A DNA stretch of 7,746 nucleotides from Christiangramia sp. (GCA_024635735.1 JAGXII010000186.1:1-7746), one strand, 5' to 3'. Counted from the stretch's first letter, positions 1-6,762 are shown. Numbers and translations are program-made. Notes: a model not told the origin generated them from the sequence alone.

Positions 1-717
1 GCTGTGTCCAGACTAATTGGTGCTCCTCCCGGATATGTGGGCTACGAAGAAGGTGGACAGTTAACTGAAAAAGTCAGAAGAAAACCTTATGCTGTTATCC
101 TTCTGGATGAGGTAGAAAAAGCCCACCCGGACGTATTTAATATGCTGCTTCAGGTTCTTGATGATGGTTATTTAACTGATAGTCTTGGTAGAAAAATAGA
201 CTTCCGGAATACCATTATTATAATGACCTCGAATATTGGAGCAAGAAAATTGAAAGATTTTGGTCAGGGAGTAGGATTTGGAACTGCTGCTCAGAAATCT
301 CAGGCAGATGATAATACCCGAAGCGTAATTGAAAATGCACTTAAAAAAGCCTTCGCTCCGGAATTCCTTAACAGGATTGATGATGTGGTAATCTTTAATT
401 CCCTGGAAAGAGAAGATATTCACAAAATTATTGACATCGAACTTGAGAAGCTTTTTGCGAGAATAAATGATCTTGGTTACAACCTTACTTTAACTGATAA
501 GGCCAAAGACTTTATTGCTGAAAAAGGTTTCGATAAGCAATATGGAGCAAGACCTTTAAACAGAGCAATTCAAAAATATATTGAAGACGCCCTTGCAGAA
601 GAGATTATCACCTCTAATCTTAAGGAAGGAGATATGATCTTGATGGATCTGGATGATAAAAAGAATGAATTAATTATTGAAATCAAAAAATCATCCGTCG
701 AGGAAACAGAGTCTTAA
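1..717 (+). CDS. clpC: ClpC-type AAA+ protein unfoldase, C-terminal part (5' end outside window)
   Basis: This is the last 238 residues of a Clp/Hsp100 ATPase that unfolds proteins and feeds them to the ClpP protease in the cytoplasm. The reading frame is open from base 1; the GTG at base 4 is an internal Val codon, not a start. Only the second AAA+ module is present. Counting from base 1, it shows the GYVG pore loop (residues 11-14), Walker B VILLDE (32-37), the sensor-1 Asn in the MTSN motif (78), the arginine finger in FLNRID (Arg125), and the sensor-2 Arg in GARPL (Arg184), followed by the small D2-small domain and an acidic tail. A GVGF tripeptide loop (90-93) sits where ClpC/ClpA/ClpX carry their ClpP-docking loop, which argues for ClpC rather than the disaggregase ClpB. 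The family is usually about 850 residues, so roughly three quarters lies upstream. A strong terminator follows. The family is certain; ClpC rather than another ClpP-partner Clp ATPase is very likely. Confidence 0.93.
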   Translation, partial: AVSRLIGAPPGYVGYEEGGQLTEKVRRKPYAVILLDEVEKAHPDVFNMLLQVLDDGYLTDSLGRKIDFRNTIIIMTSNIGARKLKDFGQGVGFGTAAQKSQADDNTRSVIENALKKAFAPEFLNRIDDVVIFNSLEREDIHKIIDIELEKLFARINDLGYNLTLTDKAKDFIAEKGFDKQYGARPLNRAIQKYIEDALAEEIITSNLKEGDMILMDLDDKKNELIIEIKKSSVEETES

Positions 718-736
718 TTAATTATAAGAAATCCAT

Positions 737-768
737 AAAAAAGCCGCTTATTTTAAAGCGGCTTTTTT
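737..768 (+). terminator. Intrinsic terminator after clpC, symmetric and probably bidirectional
   Basis: A GC-rich stem, GCCGCTT (743-749) with AAGCGGC (756-762), closes a 6-base loop. It is flanked by six A (737-742) and six T (763-768), which extend the pairing to 13 bp. The T tract makes a rho-independent terminator for clpC on the plus strand. The A tract reads as a T tract on the minus strand, so the same hairpin can also stop minus-strand transcripts, such as hutH read-through. Confidence 0.9.
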
Positions 769-801
769 ATTAAATTACTTTTTAGCTTTCAGATTTTCAA
801 T

Positions 802-809
802 TACATTTA
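802..809 (+). promoter_or_regulatory. Weak candidate -7 element upstream of the 835-1209 gene
   Basis: TACATTTA matches the Bacteroidota -7 consensus TAnnTTTG at all but the last position and lies 25 bases before the ATG at 835. No TTG -33 element is seen at a suitable distance, so this is a weak call. The gene does need its own promoter, because a terminator separates it from clpC. Confidence 0.25.
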
Positions 810-834
810 CACTGCCAAGCCCTACACAAAACTT

Positions 835-1209
835 ATGTTAATTAAAGAAATCGACCTTGACTTTGGAAAAGTCACTATTCACGATAAGATTCTTATTGCT
901 AAATTAAATGAAGGAGTACTGTTTGACGTTCCCAACAATAGAAAACTTCTCGACCTCGGTACCGAAATATTTAAGGGAGAGAATTATGGATATATCTCCC
1001 ATCGTGTAAATTCTTATGCGGTAGATCCCATGGTATATTTTGAATCTGCCAAAACTTCAAACCTTAAAGCCATAGCGGTTGTTTCAGACAGTGAGATGAC
1101 CAGAAGAAATGCTCAGGAAGTAGAAAGAAAATTTTACAAAGACAGCAATTGCTTTGAGGTATTTACCACTCTCGAAGATGCTGTAAGCTGGATTAAAACA
1201 AAGATTTAG
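835..1209 (+). CDS. Small conserved-type protein, possible STAS/SEC14-like fold, function unknown
   Basis: This encodes 124 residues with no signal peptide and no membrane segment, so it is probably cytoplasmic. I do not recognise a specific function. The pattern of alternating short strands and amphipathic helices (IDLDFGKVTIHDKILIAKL at the N terminus, LKAIAVVSD near residues 77-85, ending in a helix EDAVSWIKTKI) resembles the small STAS/SEC14 (SpoIIAA-like) proteins common in Flavobacteriia. That is an assignment by feel, not by a conserved catalytic motif, and no phosphorylatable Ser in a clear SpoIIAA-type motif could be identified. The ATG at 835 is the first usable start and has no Shine-Dalgarno sequence, as is normal in this phylum. 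The gene is isolated: a terminator precedes it and its stop codon overlaps the hutH stop by 4 bp on the opposite strand. Codon use looks like that of its neighbours, so it is probably a native gene. Confidence 0.75.
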   Translation: MLIKEIDLDFGKVTIHDKILIAKLNEGVLFDVPNNRKLLDLGTEIFKGENYGYISHRVNSYAVDPMVYFESAKTSNLKAIAVVSDSEMTRRNAQEVERKFYKDSNCFEVFTTLEDAVSWIKTKI

Positions 1210-2711
1210 TCCAGAAAATCTTCAGATTCAAAATTCTCGATAAAACTCTTGGCCTTTCTAATAAAAGGAGCCATCGTCACATCTTCGGTTAATACCGGAA
1301 CCTCCTGCCTGAACGACTTTAATACTTCATCAAGTTTCCCGGAAGTCCTTGCCGGTTCTCTGAAATGCATAGCCTGGGAAGCATTAAAAAGTTCAATCGC
1401 AAGTACCGTATTCAGGTTTTCAACCACCTTGAGCAATTTTGTAGCGCTATTTGCCCCCATACTCACATGATCTTCCTGTCCGTTAGAAGACACGATTGAA
1501 TCTACAGAAGCTGGTGCCGATAATTGTTTATTCTGGCTCACTATACTTGCAGCCGTGTATTGCGGAATCATAAATCCGCTATTCAGCCCGGGATTTTCAA
1601 TTAGAAAGGTTGGCAAACCCCTTAACCCCGATACCAGCTGATAGGTTCTTCGTTCAGAAATATTGGCCAGTTCAGAAAGTGCGATTGCAAGATAATCAAG
1701 ACCTAGCGCCAATGGCTGACCGTGAAAATTTCCGCCAGAGATAATTTTATCGGCTTCTATAAAAATATTGGGATTATCTGTAACCGAATTTATTTCCGTT
1801 TTGATGGTTTTTCTAACGAATGAAAGTGTATCCTTAGAAGCGCCATGCACCTGCGGTATACATCTAAAAGAATACGGATCCTGGACATTTTCCTTTTCCG
1901 ATTTTGCTATTTCACTACCTTCCAGAAAATTCCTTATCCTTTCGGCTGTTTTAATCTGCCCGCGGTGTGGCCTTACCAAATGAACCAGCTCATCATATGG
2001 AGAAAGATTGCAGTCAAAAGCATCAATAGAAATTGAGCCTATAAGATCTGCCATATAAGAAAGCTTATAAGCTTTTAATAAAGCATAGACTGCATGAGCG
2101 CTCATAAACTGAGTTCCATTTAGCAGCGCCAGGCCTTCCTTACTTTGAAGTTTAACCGGCTCCCAATTCATTCTTTTTAGCAGCTCCTCCCCGCTTAAAA
2201 TTTCGTCTTTGCAAAGTACCTCTCCGTCTCCAATTAAAGGCAGGGCAAGATGTGCCAGTGGAGCCAGATCGCCGGAAGCTCCCAGCGAACCCTGTTCATA
2301 TACCAATGGATAGATATCATTATTGTAGAAATCCATCAACCTTTCTACGGTTTCAAGGGAAACCCCCGAATTTCCATAGCTCAAAGATTGAATTTTTAGC
2401 AGCAACATTAATTTTACTACTGGTCTGGAAACAAGTTCCCCTGTACCGCAGGCATGGGATCGAACAAGATTTTCCTGCAATTCGGTAAGCTTCTCTGTTG
2501 TGATTTTCACATTACAAAGAGCTCCGAAACCAGTATTGATTCCATATACCGGTTTATCACTTTCCTTAATATTGGTGTTGAGATATTTTCTGGATTTTTC
2601 AATATTCAGGTGAGCCTCATCACTCAGTTCAAGTTTTTTTCCTGTTTTCAGTATATCATAGATTACTTCAAGGTCTAAAACTGCTGAACTAATATAATGA
2701 TGGGTTTGCAT
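1206..2711 (-). CDS. hutH: Histidine ammonia-lyase (histidase)
   Basis: This cytoplasmic enzyme removes ammonia from L-histidine to give urocanate, the first step of histidine degradation. It has 501 residues, the normal length. The Ala-Ser-Gly triad that cyclises to the MIO electrophile is at 145-147, in GSLGASGDLAPLAHL. Other family landmarks are YGINTGFG (57-63, catalytic Tyr57), SHACGTG with His87, NGTQ (Asn199), DPYSFRCIPQVHG (279-290, Tyr281 and Arg284) and GQEDHVSMG (411-419, Glu415). The Ser-His pair at 86-87 and the QEDH motif favour histidase over the related tyrosine ammonia-lyases of flavobacteria, which carry NQD there. The ATG at 2711 has a -7 promoter element about 52 bases upstream. 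hutU, hutI and hutG are not in this window, so the rest of the pathway lies elsewhere. The upstream neighbour nnr is on the same strand, 86 bp away; the downstream gene is convergent and overlaps by 4 bp. Confidence 0.95.
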   Translation of the reverse strand: MQTHHYISSAVLDLEVIYDILKTGKKLELSDEAHLNIEKSRKYLNTNIKESDKPVYGINTGFGALCNVKITTEKLTELQENLVRSHACGTGELVSRPVVKLMLLLKIQSLSYGNSGVSLETVERLMDFYNNDIYPLVYEQGSLGASGDLAPLAHLALPLIGDGEVLCKDEILSGEELLKRMNWEPVKLQSKEGLALLNGTQFMSAHAVYALLKAYKLSYMADLIGSISIDAFDCNLSPYDELVHLVRPHRGQIKTAERIRNFLEGSEIAKSEKENVQDPYSFRCIPQVHGASKDTLSFVRKTIKTEINSVTDNPNIFIEADKIISGGNFHGQPLALGLDYLAIALSELANISERRTYQLVSGLRGLPTFLIENPGLNSGFMIPQYTAASIVSQNKQLSAPASVDSIVSSNGQEDHVSMGANSATKLLKVVENLNTVLAIELFNASQAMHFREPARTSGKLDEVLKSFRQEVPVLTEDVTMAPFIRKAKSFIENFESEDFLD

Positions 2712-2762
2712 ATTTACAATTGTTTAAGGCTGAGCAAAAATCCTACTTCATCTAAAAGATTC

Positions 2763-2770
2763 CAAATATA
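2763..2770 (-). promoter_or_regulatory. Candidate -7 promoter element for hutH
   Basis: Read on the minus strand this is TATATTTG, an exact match to the Bacteroidota -7 consensus TAnnTTTG. It lies in the 86-bp gap between nnr and hutH and would give a leader of about 45 bases. No clear TTG -33 element is present at the expected distance. It suggests that hutH can be transcribed independently of nnr. Confidence 0.5.
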
Positions 2771-2797
2771 ATTTAGATTAATTACGAATTCTTTTAT

Positions 2798-4345
2798 TTA
2801 AAGGTCTTCTTTGTTAGAATCGTCTACACGATCATTGTTCCTGAACAATTCCTGGAAAGCTCCTCCCATATTTTCAGCAATATCTCCTGATAATAATCCT
2901 TCGTAACCCAAATCTTCTGAAACCAGGTCACCTGAAAGACCATGTAAATACACACCCAGTACTGCAGCATCAACAGGATCATATTTCTGACCGATAAGCG
3001 AGGTAATAACTCCTGAAAGAACATCACCGCTACCCGCCGTGGCCATACCAGGGTTTCCGGAATTATTAACATACACCTCTTCCCTGTTGATGGTAAAAGT
3101 GTGTGCTCCTTTAATTACCATTATTACTTTATATTTTTCAGTGAATTCTTTTACCTTTTTCAACTTATCCATGTCATCATTCCAGGAGCCTATAAGCCTT
3201 TTCAATTCTCCGGGGTGCGGAGTTAGCACAGAATTTTCCGGAATTAAATCCAGTAGAGAGGTATTTTTAGAAAGTATATTCAAGCCATCGGCGTCAATTA
3301 CCATGGGTTTATCAATAGCTTTAAGTGCTTTTTTAAATGCAGCTACGCTTTGCTCGTCAGTCCCCACTCCCATTCCAAAGCAAACCACATCTGCATCAAA
3401 ATCCTCCGGATAGGAAGTTAATATTTCATGGTTCTCATCCGTCATAACCATCGCTTCGGGTAAATTGGTTTGAACAATATCATACCCGCACTTTGGAATA
3501 TATAAAGTAACAAGCCCACTACCGGTTCTTAAACTTGCAGTAGCGGTAAGCAGAGTACTTCCTATTTTCCCGTAACTTCCTCCAGCGATGAGTACCTTCC
3601 CGTAATCTCCCTTATGGGAATTCATAATTCGAGGCTTGTATAATTCCAACGCTTCTTCCTTACTTATAAGAAAATTATTTGAAGTTATAGAGGCTATAAA
3701 TTCTTTATCCAGACCTATATCCAGAATTTGAAGGTCGCTTACATAATCCATAGTTTCCGGTAAAAAGAAAACAAGTTTAGGCGCCTGAAAACTCAATGTA
3801 AATCCGGCTTTTATAACCGCGGCATCCTTTTCAGGAATTTGATCTACAAATAAACCGCTGGGCATATCAATAGCAAGCACGAAAGCTTTAGAATCATTTA
3901 TTGTATTTACCAGTTTCTCAACCCATCCTTCTATTGGACGGCTCAGACCAATTCCAAAGATGGCATCAATAACAAAATCGCCCGTGTTTATTTCAGGGAA
4001 ATCATTTTCCTTTTTTATTAATTGAGGCCAGTTCTTACTTATCCCTTTTGTCTTTTCATAATTAGCCAGGAAATCTTCCGATCTTTTATCGCTGTAATTA
4101 ACAATGTAAACGGTTACATGATAGCCATGCTGAATGAGATTCCTTCCCACCACAAGGCCATCGCCTCCATTATTTCCAATCCCGCAGAAAATTTTAATGG
4201 GAATTGGAGCTCCGCGCAATCTTTTGTGTATTTCCTGGAATACTAGACCCGCTGCTCTTTCCATTAACTGTTCAGAGGTGATATTTTGTTTTTCAATCGT
4301 AATTTTATCGGCATCTGACAACTGCTGAGCTGAAAGTATCTTCAT
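2798..4345 (-). CDS. nnr: Bifunctional NAD(P)HX repair enzyme (epimerase plus ADP/ATP-dependent dehydratase)
   Basis: This protein repairs hydrated, inactive NADH and NADPH (NADHX/NADPHX). The N-terminal YjeF_N (NnrE) domain, about residues 1-220, interconverts the R and S epimers; it shows GNNGGDG (57-63), DAIFGIGL (127-134) and AIDMPSG (158-164). The C-terminal ribokinase-like (NnrD) domain, about 230-500, dehydrates the S epimer using ADP or ATP. It shows GDYGKVLIAGG (246-256), VIDADGLNIL (349-358), LTPHPGE (374-380), IKGAH (411-415) and the nucleotide/catalytic loop NPGMATAGSGDVLSG (431-445), with the likely catalytic Asp at 441. The length of 515 residues is normal for the fused bacterial form. 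The last 15 residues are polar and acidic and lie outside the domain. The ATG at 4345 is supported by the typical MKILSAQQLSDAD beginning and by a -7 element just upstream. It is divergent from gcvT and lies upstream of hutH on the same strand. Confidence 0.95.
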   Translation of the reverse strand: MKILSAQQLSDADKITIEKQNITSEQLMERAAGLVFQEIHKRLRGAPIPIKIFCGIGNNGGDGLVVGRNLIQHGYHVTVYIVNYSDKRSEDFLANYEKTKGISKNWPQLIKKENDFPEINTGDFVIDAIFGIGLSRPIEGWVEKLVNTINDSKAFVLAIDMPSGLFVDQIPEKDAAVIKAGFTLSFQAPKLVFFLPETMDYVSDLQILDIGLDKEFIASITSNNFLISKEEALELYKPRIMNSHKGDYGKVLIAGGSYGKIGSTLLTATASLRTGSGLVTLYIPKCGYDIVQTNLPEAMVMTDENHEILTSYPEDFDADVVCFGMGVGTDEQSVAAFKKALKAIDKPMVIDADGLNILSKNTSLLDLIPENSVLTPHPGELKRLIGSWNDDMDKLKKVKEFTEKYKVIMVIKGAHTFTINREEVYVNNSGNPGMATAGSGDVLSGVITSLIGQKYDPVDAAVLGVYLHGLSGDLVSEDLGYEGLLSGDIAENMGGAFQELFRNNDRVDDSNKEDL

Positions 4346-4373
4346 AAGAAAAGAATTCTGTTTAGACGTATCT

Positions 4374-4381
4374 CAAAGATA
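4374..4381 (-). promoter_or_regulatory. Candidate -7 promoter element for nnr
   Basis: On the minus strand this reads TATCTTTG, a full match to TAnnTTTG, 28 bases before the nnr ATG. It predicts a leader of only about 20 bases. A TTG at the -33 position is not evident. Confidence 0.55.
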
Positions 4382-4400
4382 AGGTTAATGAGTGATTTTA

Positions 4401-4433
4401 AATATTAATCTATAAAAAGCCTGAATTAATATT
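4401..4433. repeat. 9-bp perfect inverted repeat in the nnr/gcvT divergent region
   Basis: AATATTAAT (4401-4409) is mirrored by ATTAATATT (4425-4433) with a 15-bp spacer. The right arm overlaps the TTG -33 element of gcvT, a position where a repressor could act. The arms are pure A/T in an AT-rich region, so a chance origin is quite possible. Confidence 0.3.
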
Positions 4434-4460
4434 GTATTGTCTCTGAATTGAATAAATTTG
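4432..4460 (+). promoter_or_regulatory. Promoter of gcvT (Bacteroidota TTG / TAnnTTTG type)
   Basis: TTG (4432-4434), an 18-base spacer and TAAATTTG (4453-4460) match the flavobacterial promoter pattern closely. Transcription should begin near 4465, giving a leader of roughly 14 bases before the ATG at 4479. This rules out a glycine riboswitch ahead of gcvT. It also means the TTG at 4458 is part of the promoter and not a start codon. Confidence 0.75.
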
Positions 4461-4478
4461 GGGAAATTTTTGAAAAAA

Positions 4479-5561
4479 ATGAAAGAAGTCGCCCTGTCTG
4501 AAAAGCATAAAGAATTAAACGCTAAAATGGTTCCTTTTGCCGGTTTTAATATGCCGGTTTCCTATGAAGGTGTGAATGCCGAACATCAAAATGTACGGGA
4601 AAAACTGGGAGTTTTTGATGTATCTCATATGGGAGAGTTCCTAATTTCAGGAGAGAATGCCCTGGATCTTATTCAAAAAATAGGTTCAAACGATGCTTCT
4701 AAACTGGTAGATGGAAAAGCACAGTATTCTTGTATGCCTAATGAGGATGGCGGGATCGTGGACGATCTTATTATTTACCGCATGGATTCTGAAAAATATC
4801 TTTTGGTGGTAAATGCCTCTAATATTGAAAAAGACTGGAACTGGATTGCTCAACATAACACTATGGAAGCAACTATGCGTGATATGAGTGATGAAATGTC
4901 ACTTCTTGCAATACAGGGACCAAAGGCTGCAGAAGCCATGCAGTCTTTAACAGATGTGGATCTTAAAAATATGAAGTTCTACACTTTTGAGATTGGCAAC
5001 TTTGCAGGAATTGAAAAGGTAATTATTTCTGCCACCGGATATACTGGCAGTGGTGGTTTTGAGATCTACTTCAAAAATGAAGATGCCGTACAAATCTGGG
5101 AAGAAGTGATGAAAGCCGGAGAAGAATTTGGAATAAAACCTATTGGCCTTGCAGCAAGGGATACCCTTAGACTTGAAATGGGATATTGCCTTTACGGAAA
5201 TGATATAGATGAAACAACTTCACCTATAGAAGCCGGACTGGGCTGGATTACTAAATTCACTAAGGACTTCATTAACAGTGAAGATTTAAAAAAAGAAAAA
5301 GAAGCAGGACCATCACGTAAACTTATCGCCTTTGAACTTGATGAGAGAGGAATTCCCCGTCAGGGTTATGATGTCGTAGATGAGAATGGTAAGAAAATTG
5401 GAGAGGTAACTTCGGGCACCATGTCCCCTTCCCTTGAAAAAGGAATTGGATTGGGATATGTACCAACAGAAGTAGCAGGTGTGGGAAATAAGATTTTTAT
5501 TCAGATTCGTAAAAAAGCTATCCCTGCTACTCAGGTAAAATTGCCCTTTTATAAAGGATAA
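4479..5561 (+). CDS. gcvT: Glycine cleavage system T protein (aminomethyltransferase)
   Basis: The T protein takes the aminomethyl group held on the lipoyl arm of H protein, transfers the methylene to tetrahydrofolate to make 5,10-methylene-THF, and releases ammonia. From the ATG at 4479 it has 360 residues, the usual length. Family landmarks are KMVPFAGFNMPVSYEGV near the N terminus (16-32), GVFDVSHMGE (44-53), the GGIVDD motif with the catalytic Asp pair (91-96), GYTGSGGFE (187-195), GLAARDTLRLE (223-233) and, in the C-terminal domain, GEVTSGTMSPSL (308-319). An in-frame TTG at 4458 would add seven residues, but it lies inside the -7 promoter element and the added residues are not family-like, so the ATG is preferred. 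The H and P protein genes are not in the window; the gene is followed after 5 bases by an epimerase-like gene, probably on the same transcript. No riboswitch is seen. Confidence 0.95.
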   Translation: MKEVALSEKHKELNAKMVPFAGFNMPVSYEGVNAEHQNVREKLGVFDVSHMGEFLISGENALDLIQKIGSNDASKLVDGKAQYSCMPNEDGGIVDDLIIYRMDSEKYLLVVNASNIEKDWNWIAQHNTMEATMRDMSDEMSLLAIQGPKAAEAMQSLTDVDLKNMKFYTFEIGNFAGIEKVIISATGYTGSGGFEIYFKNEDAVQIWEEVMKAGEEFGIKPIGLAARDTLRLEMGYCLYGNDIDETTSPIEAGLGWITKFTKDFINSEDLKKEKEAGPSRKLIAFELDERGIPRQGYDVVDENGKKIGEVTSGTMSPSLEKGIGLGYVPTEVAGVGNKIFIQIRKKAIPATQVKLPFYKG

Positions 5562-5566
5562 TTTAT

Positions 5567-6382
5567 TTGAAACGAATACTCATTTTAGGAGCTAGTGGAT
5601 TTATAGGCAATGCCTTGTATAAAGAGCTATGCTCCTATTTTGATACTCATGGGACTTATCGTACCGGAAATAAAATTCACGGCGAGAATAATCAGTTTCA
5701 TCATCTCGATATAGAAACTGAGAATATTGAGATCCTGCTGGAAAATCTTAAGCCGGATATTATTATTTCATCTCTCCGGGGAAATTTTGACGCGCAAATC
5801 GGAACACATTTTTCCATTATCAATTATATATTAAGGCATAACAGCAAGCTTATTTTTATAAGTTCAGCAAATGTTTTTGATGCGTTCACCAATTTTCCTT
5901 CTTATGAATATGATAAAACCTTAAGCCAGAGTGTTTACGGAAGATTTAAAATAAAGATCGAAAATGCACTACTCCGGCTTCCAAATCATCAGTACAATAT
6001 TGTTAGATTACCCATGGTCTTTGGGAAGTCGTCGCCAAGAATTAAGCAAATTAAAACGATTATCGATCTCAACGAACCAATGGAAGTATTTCCAAATGTA
6101 GTGATAAACGCCACAGAAATACAAAAGGTCACACAGCAAATACACTATATAATAAACCGCAAAAAGCAAGGAGTTTTTCACCTGGGCAGTTCAGATCTTA
6201 CCCATCAAAAAGATTTTATTGAAGATATTTGCAAAGGACTTGGTTACGAGAATCCTTTGTTCAAAAACGTATATGATTCCAATTACGATCGTTTTCTGGC
6301 GGTACTTCCCAAAGATAATAAGCTTCCTAAAAATTTAGAGATAACCATAAGCCAGGTCGTAGAAGCTTCAACTAAGCTTTAG
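5567..6382 (+). CDS. Extended SDR / RmlD-like NAD(P)-dependent epimerase or reductase, substrate unknown
   Basis: This encodes 271 residues with a Rossmann fold. The dinucleotide-binding GASGFIG (residues 8-14) follows the first strand, MKRILIL. A Ser-Ser pair (99-100) in the strand KLIFISSANVFD and Tyr124-x3-Lys128 in the segment VYGRFK supply the SDR catalytic set, and RLPMVFG (147-153) is the usual extended-SDR motif after it. The size and layout resemble dTDP-4-dehydrorhamnose reductase-like (RmlD/sugar-nucleotide) proteins, but the substrate cannot be read from the sequence. The start codon is TTG at 5567: the in-frame stop at 5552-5554 leaves no ATG upstream, and the next Met codons would delete the NAD-binding motif. 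The gene begins 5 bases after the gcvT stop, which indicates co-transcription and possible translational coupling. A link to glycine or one-carbon metabolism is not implied by the protein itself. Confidence 0.85.
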   Translation: MKRILILGASGFIGNALYKELCSYFDTHGTYRTGNKIHGENNQFHHLDIETENIEILLENLKPDIIISSLRGNFDAQIGTHFSIINYILRHNSKLIFISSANVFDAFTNFPSYEYDKTLSQSVYGRFKIKIENALLRLPNHQYNIVRLPMVFGKSSPRIKQIKTIIDLNEPMEVFPNVVINATEIQKVTQQIHYIINRKKQGVFHLGSSDLTHQKDFIEDICKGLGYENPLFKNVYDSNYDRFLAVLPKDNKLPKNLEITISQVVEASTKL

Positions 6383-6438
6383 GTGTTAATCTTATATTAA
6401 ACAAAATCATATTATCGCTCTATTCCTCACTTAATTTA

Positions 6439-6451
6439 TAACTTTAATTTG
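6439..6451 (+). promoter_or_regulatory. Weak candidate promoter -7 region for the pterin dehydratase gene
   Basis: Two overlapping near-matches to TAnnTTTG are present, TAACTTTA (6439-6446) and TTAATTTG (6444-6451), each with one mismatch, 20-35 bases before the ATG at 6472. No TTG is visible 17-23 bases upstream. The 89-bp gap after the epimerase gene contains no terminator, so read-through from the gcvT transcript is an alternative. Confidence 0.25.
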
Positions 6452-6471
6452 AATCAAAAAACCACCTTAAA

Positions 6472-6762
6472 ATGAAAAAGTTAAGTGAAGATGAGATAAA
6501 TCAAAGACTTGAAGAGTTTGAAGGATGGACGTATGCCAAGCAGGCGATCCATACTTCGCTTCAGTTTGAAAATTTCAAGGAAGCATTTACCGTAATGACC
6601 CGTATAGCTTTTGAAGCTGAAGCACAACAACATCATCCAAATTGGGGTAATGTATATAATCAGCTTGAAATTTCACTTTCAACTCATGATGCTGACGGGG
6701 TTACCGAAAAAGACTTTAAAATGGCAAGAGCTATTGAAGATATTGTAGACACAGCAAGCTAA
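6472..6762 (+). CDS. Pterin-4a-carbinolamine dehydratase (PCD/DCoH, PhhB family)
   Basis: This small enzyme of 96 residues dehydrates 4a-hydroxytetrahydrobiopterin (or the equivalent monapterin), which regenerates the pterin cofactor after aromatic amino acid hydroxylation. The family signature is complete: EAQQHHPNWGNVYN (50-63) followed by LSTHDADGVTEKDF (69-82). The three active-site histidines are His54, His55 and His72. The N-terminal region LEEFEGWTY (13-21) is also typical. The length is normal for the bacterial family. The ATG at 6472 is preceded by an A-rich leader without a Shine-Dalgarno sequence. The partner phenylalanine hydroxylase is not in the window; many bacteria carry the gene without one nearby, and some members have other roles, such as molybdopterin or folate-linked functions. 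A strong terminator follows, so this is the last gene of its transcript. Confidence 0.93.
   Translation: MKKLSEDEINQRLEEFEGWTYAKQAIHTSLQFENFKEAFTVMTRIAFEAEAQQHHPNWGNVYNQLEISLSTHDADGVTEKDFKMARAIEDIVDTAS

Noticed and set aside
4..6. GTG at base 4 as a start codon for a short protein
   Set aside because: The frame is open to the window edge and the sequence begins in the middle of a conserved AAA+ domain; it is a truncated view of a longer gene.
172..423. Minus-strand 83-codon frame opposite clpC
   Set aside because: It lies entirely within the conserved AAA+ coding sequence and its translation looks like no protein family; it is an antisense shadow.
1249..2678. Several plus-strand frames of 63-78 codons opposite hutH
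   Set aside because: They overlap one another and a clearly conserved enzyme gene, have low-complexity or unlikely translations, and have no promoter of their own.
2824..3072. 82-codon minus-strand frame nested in the 3' part of nnr in another frame
   Set aside because: The nnr frame here encodes the essential GSGDVLSG motif and is intact, so the nested frame is a shadow and not a sign of a frameshift.
3039..4328. Plus-strand frames opposite nnr
   Set aside because: They are antisense to conserved coding sequence, with no family resemblance.
4346..4478. Possible glycine riboswitch ahead of gcvT
   Set aside because: The promoter elements place the transcription start about 14 bases before the ATG, leaving no room for an aptamer, and no paired glycine-aptamer-like structure is visible.
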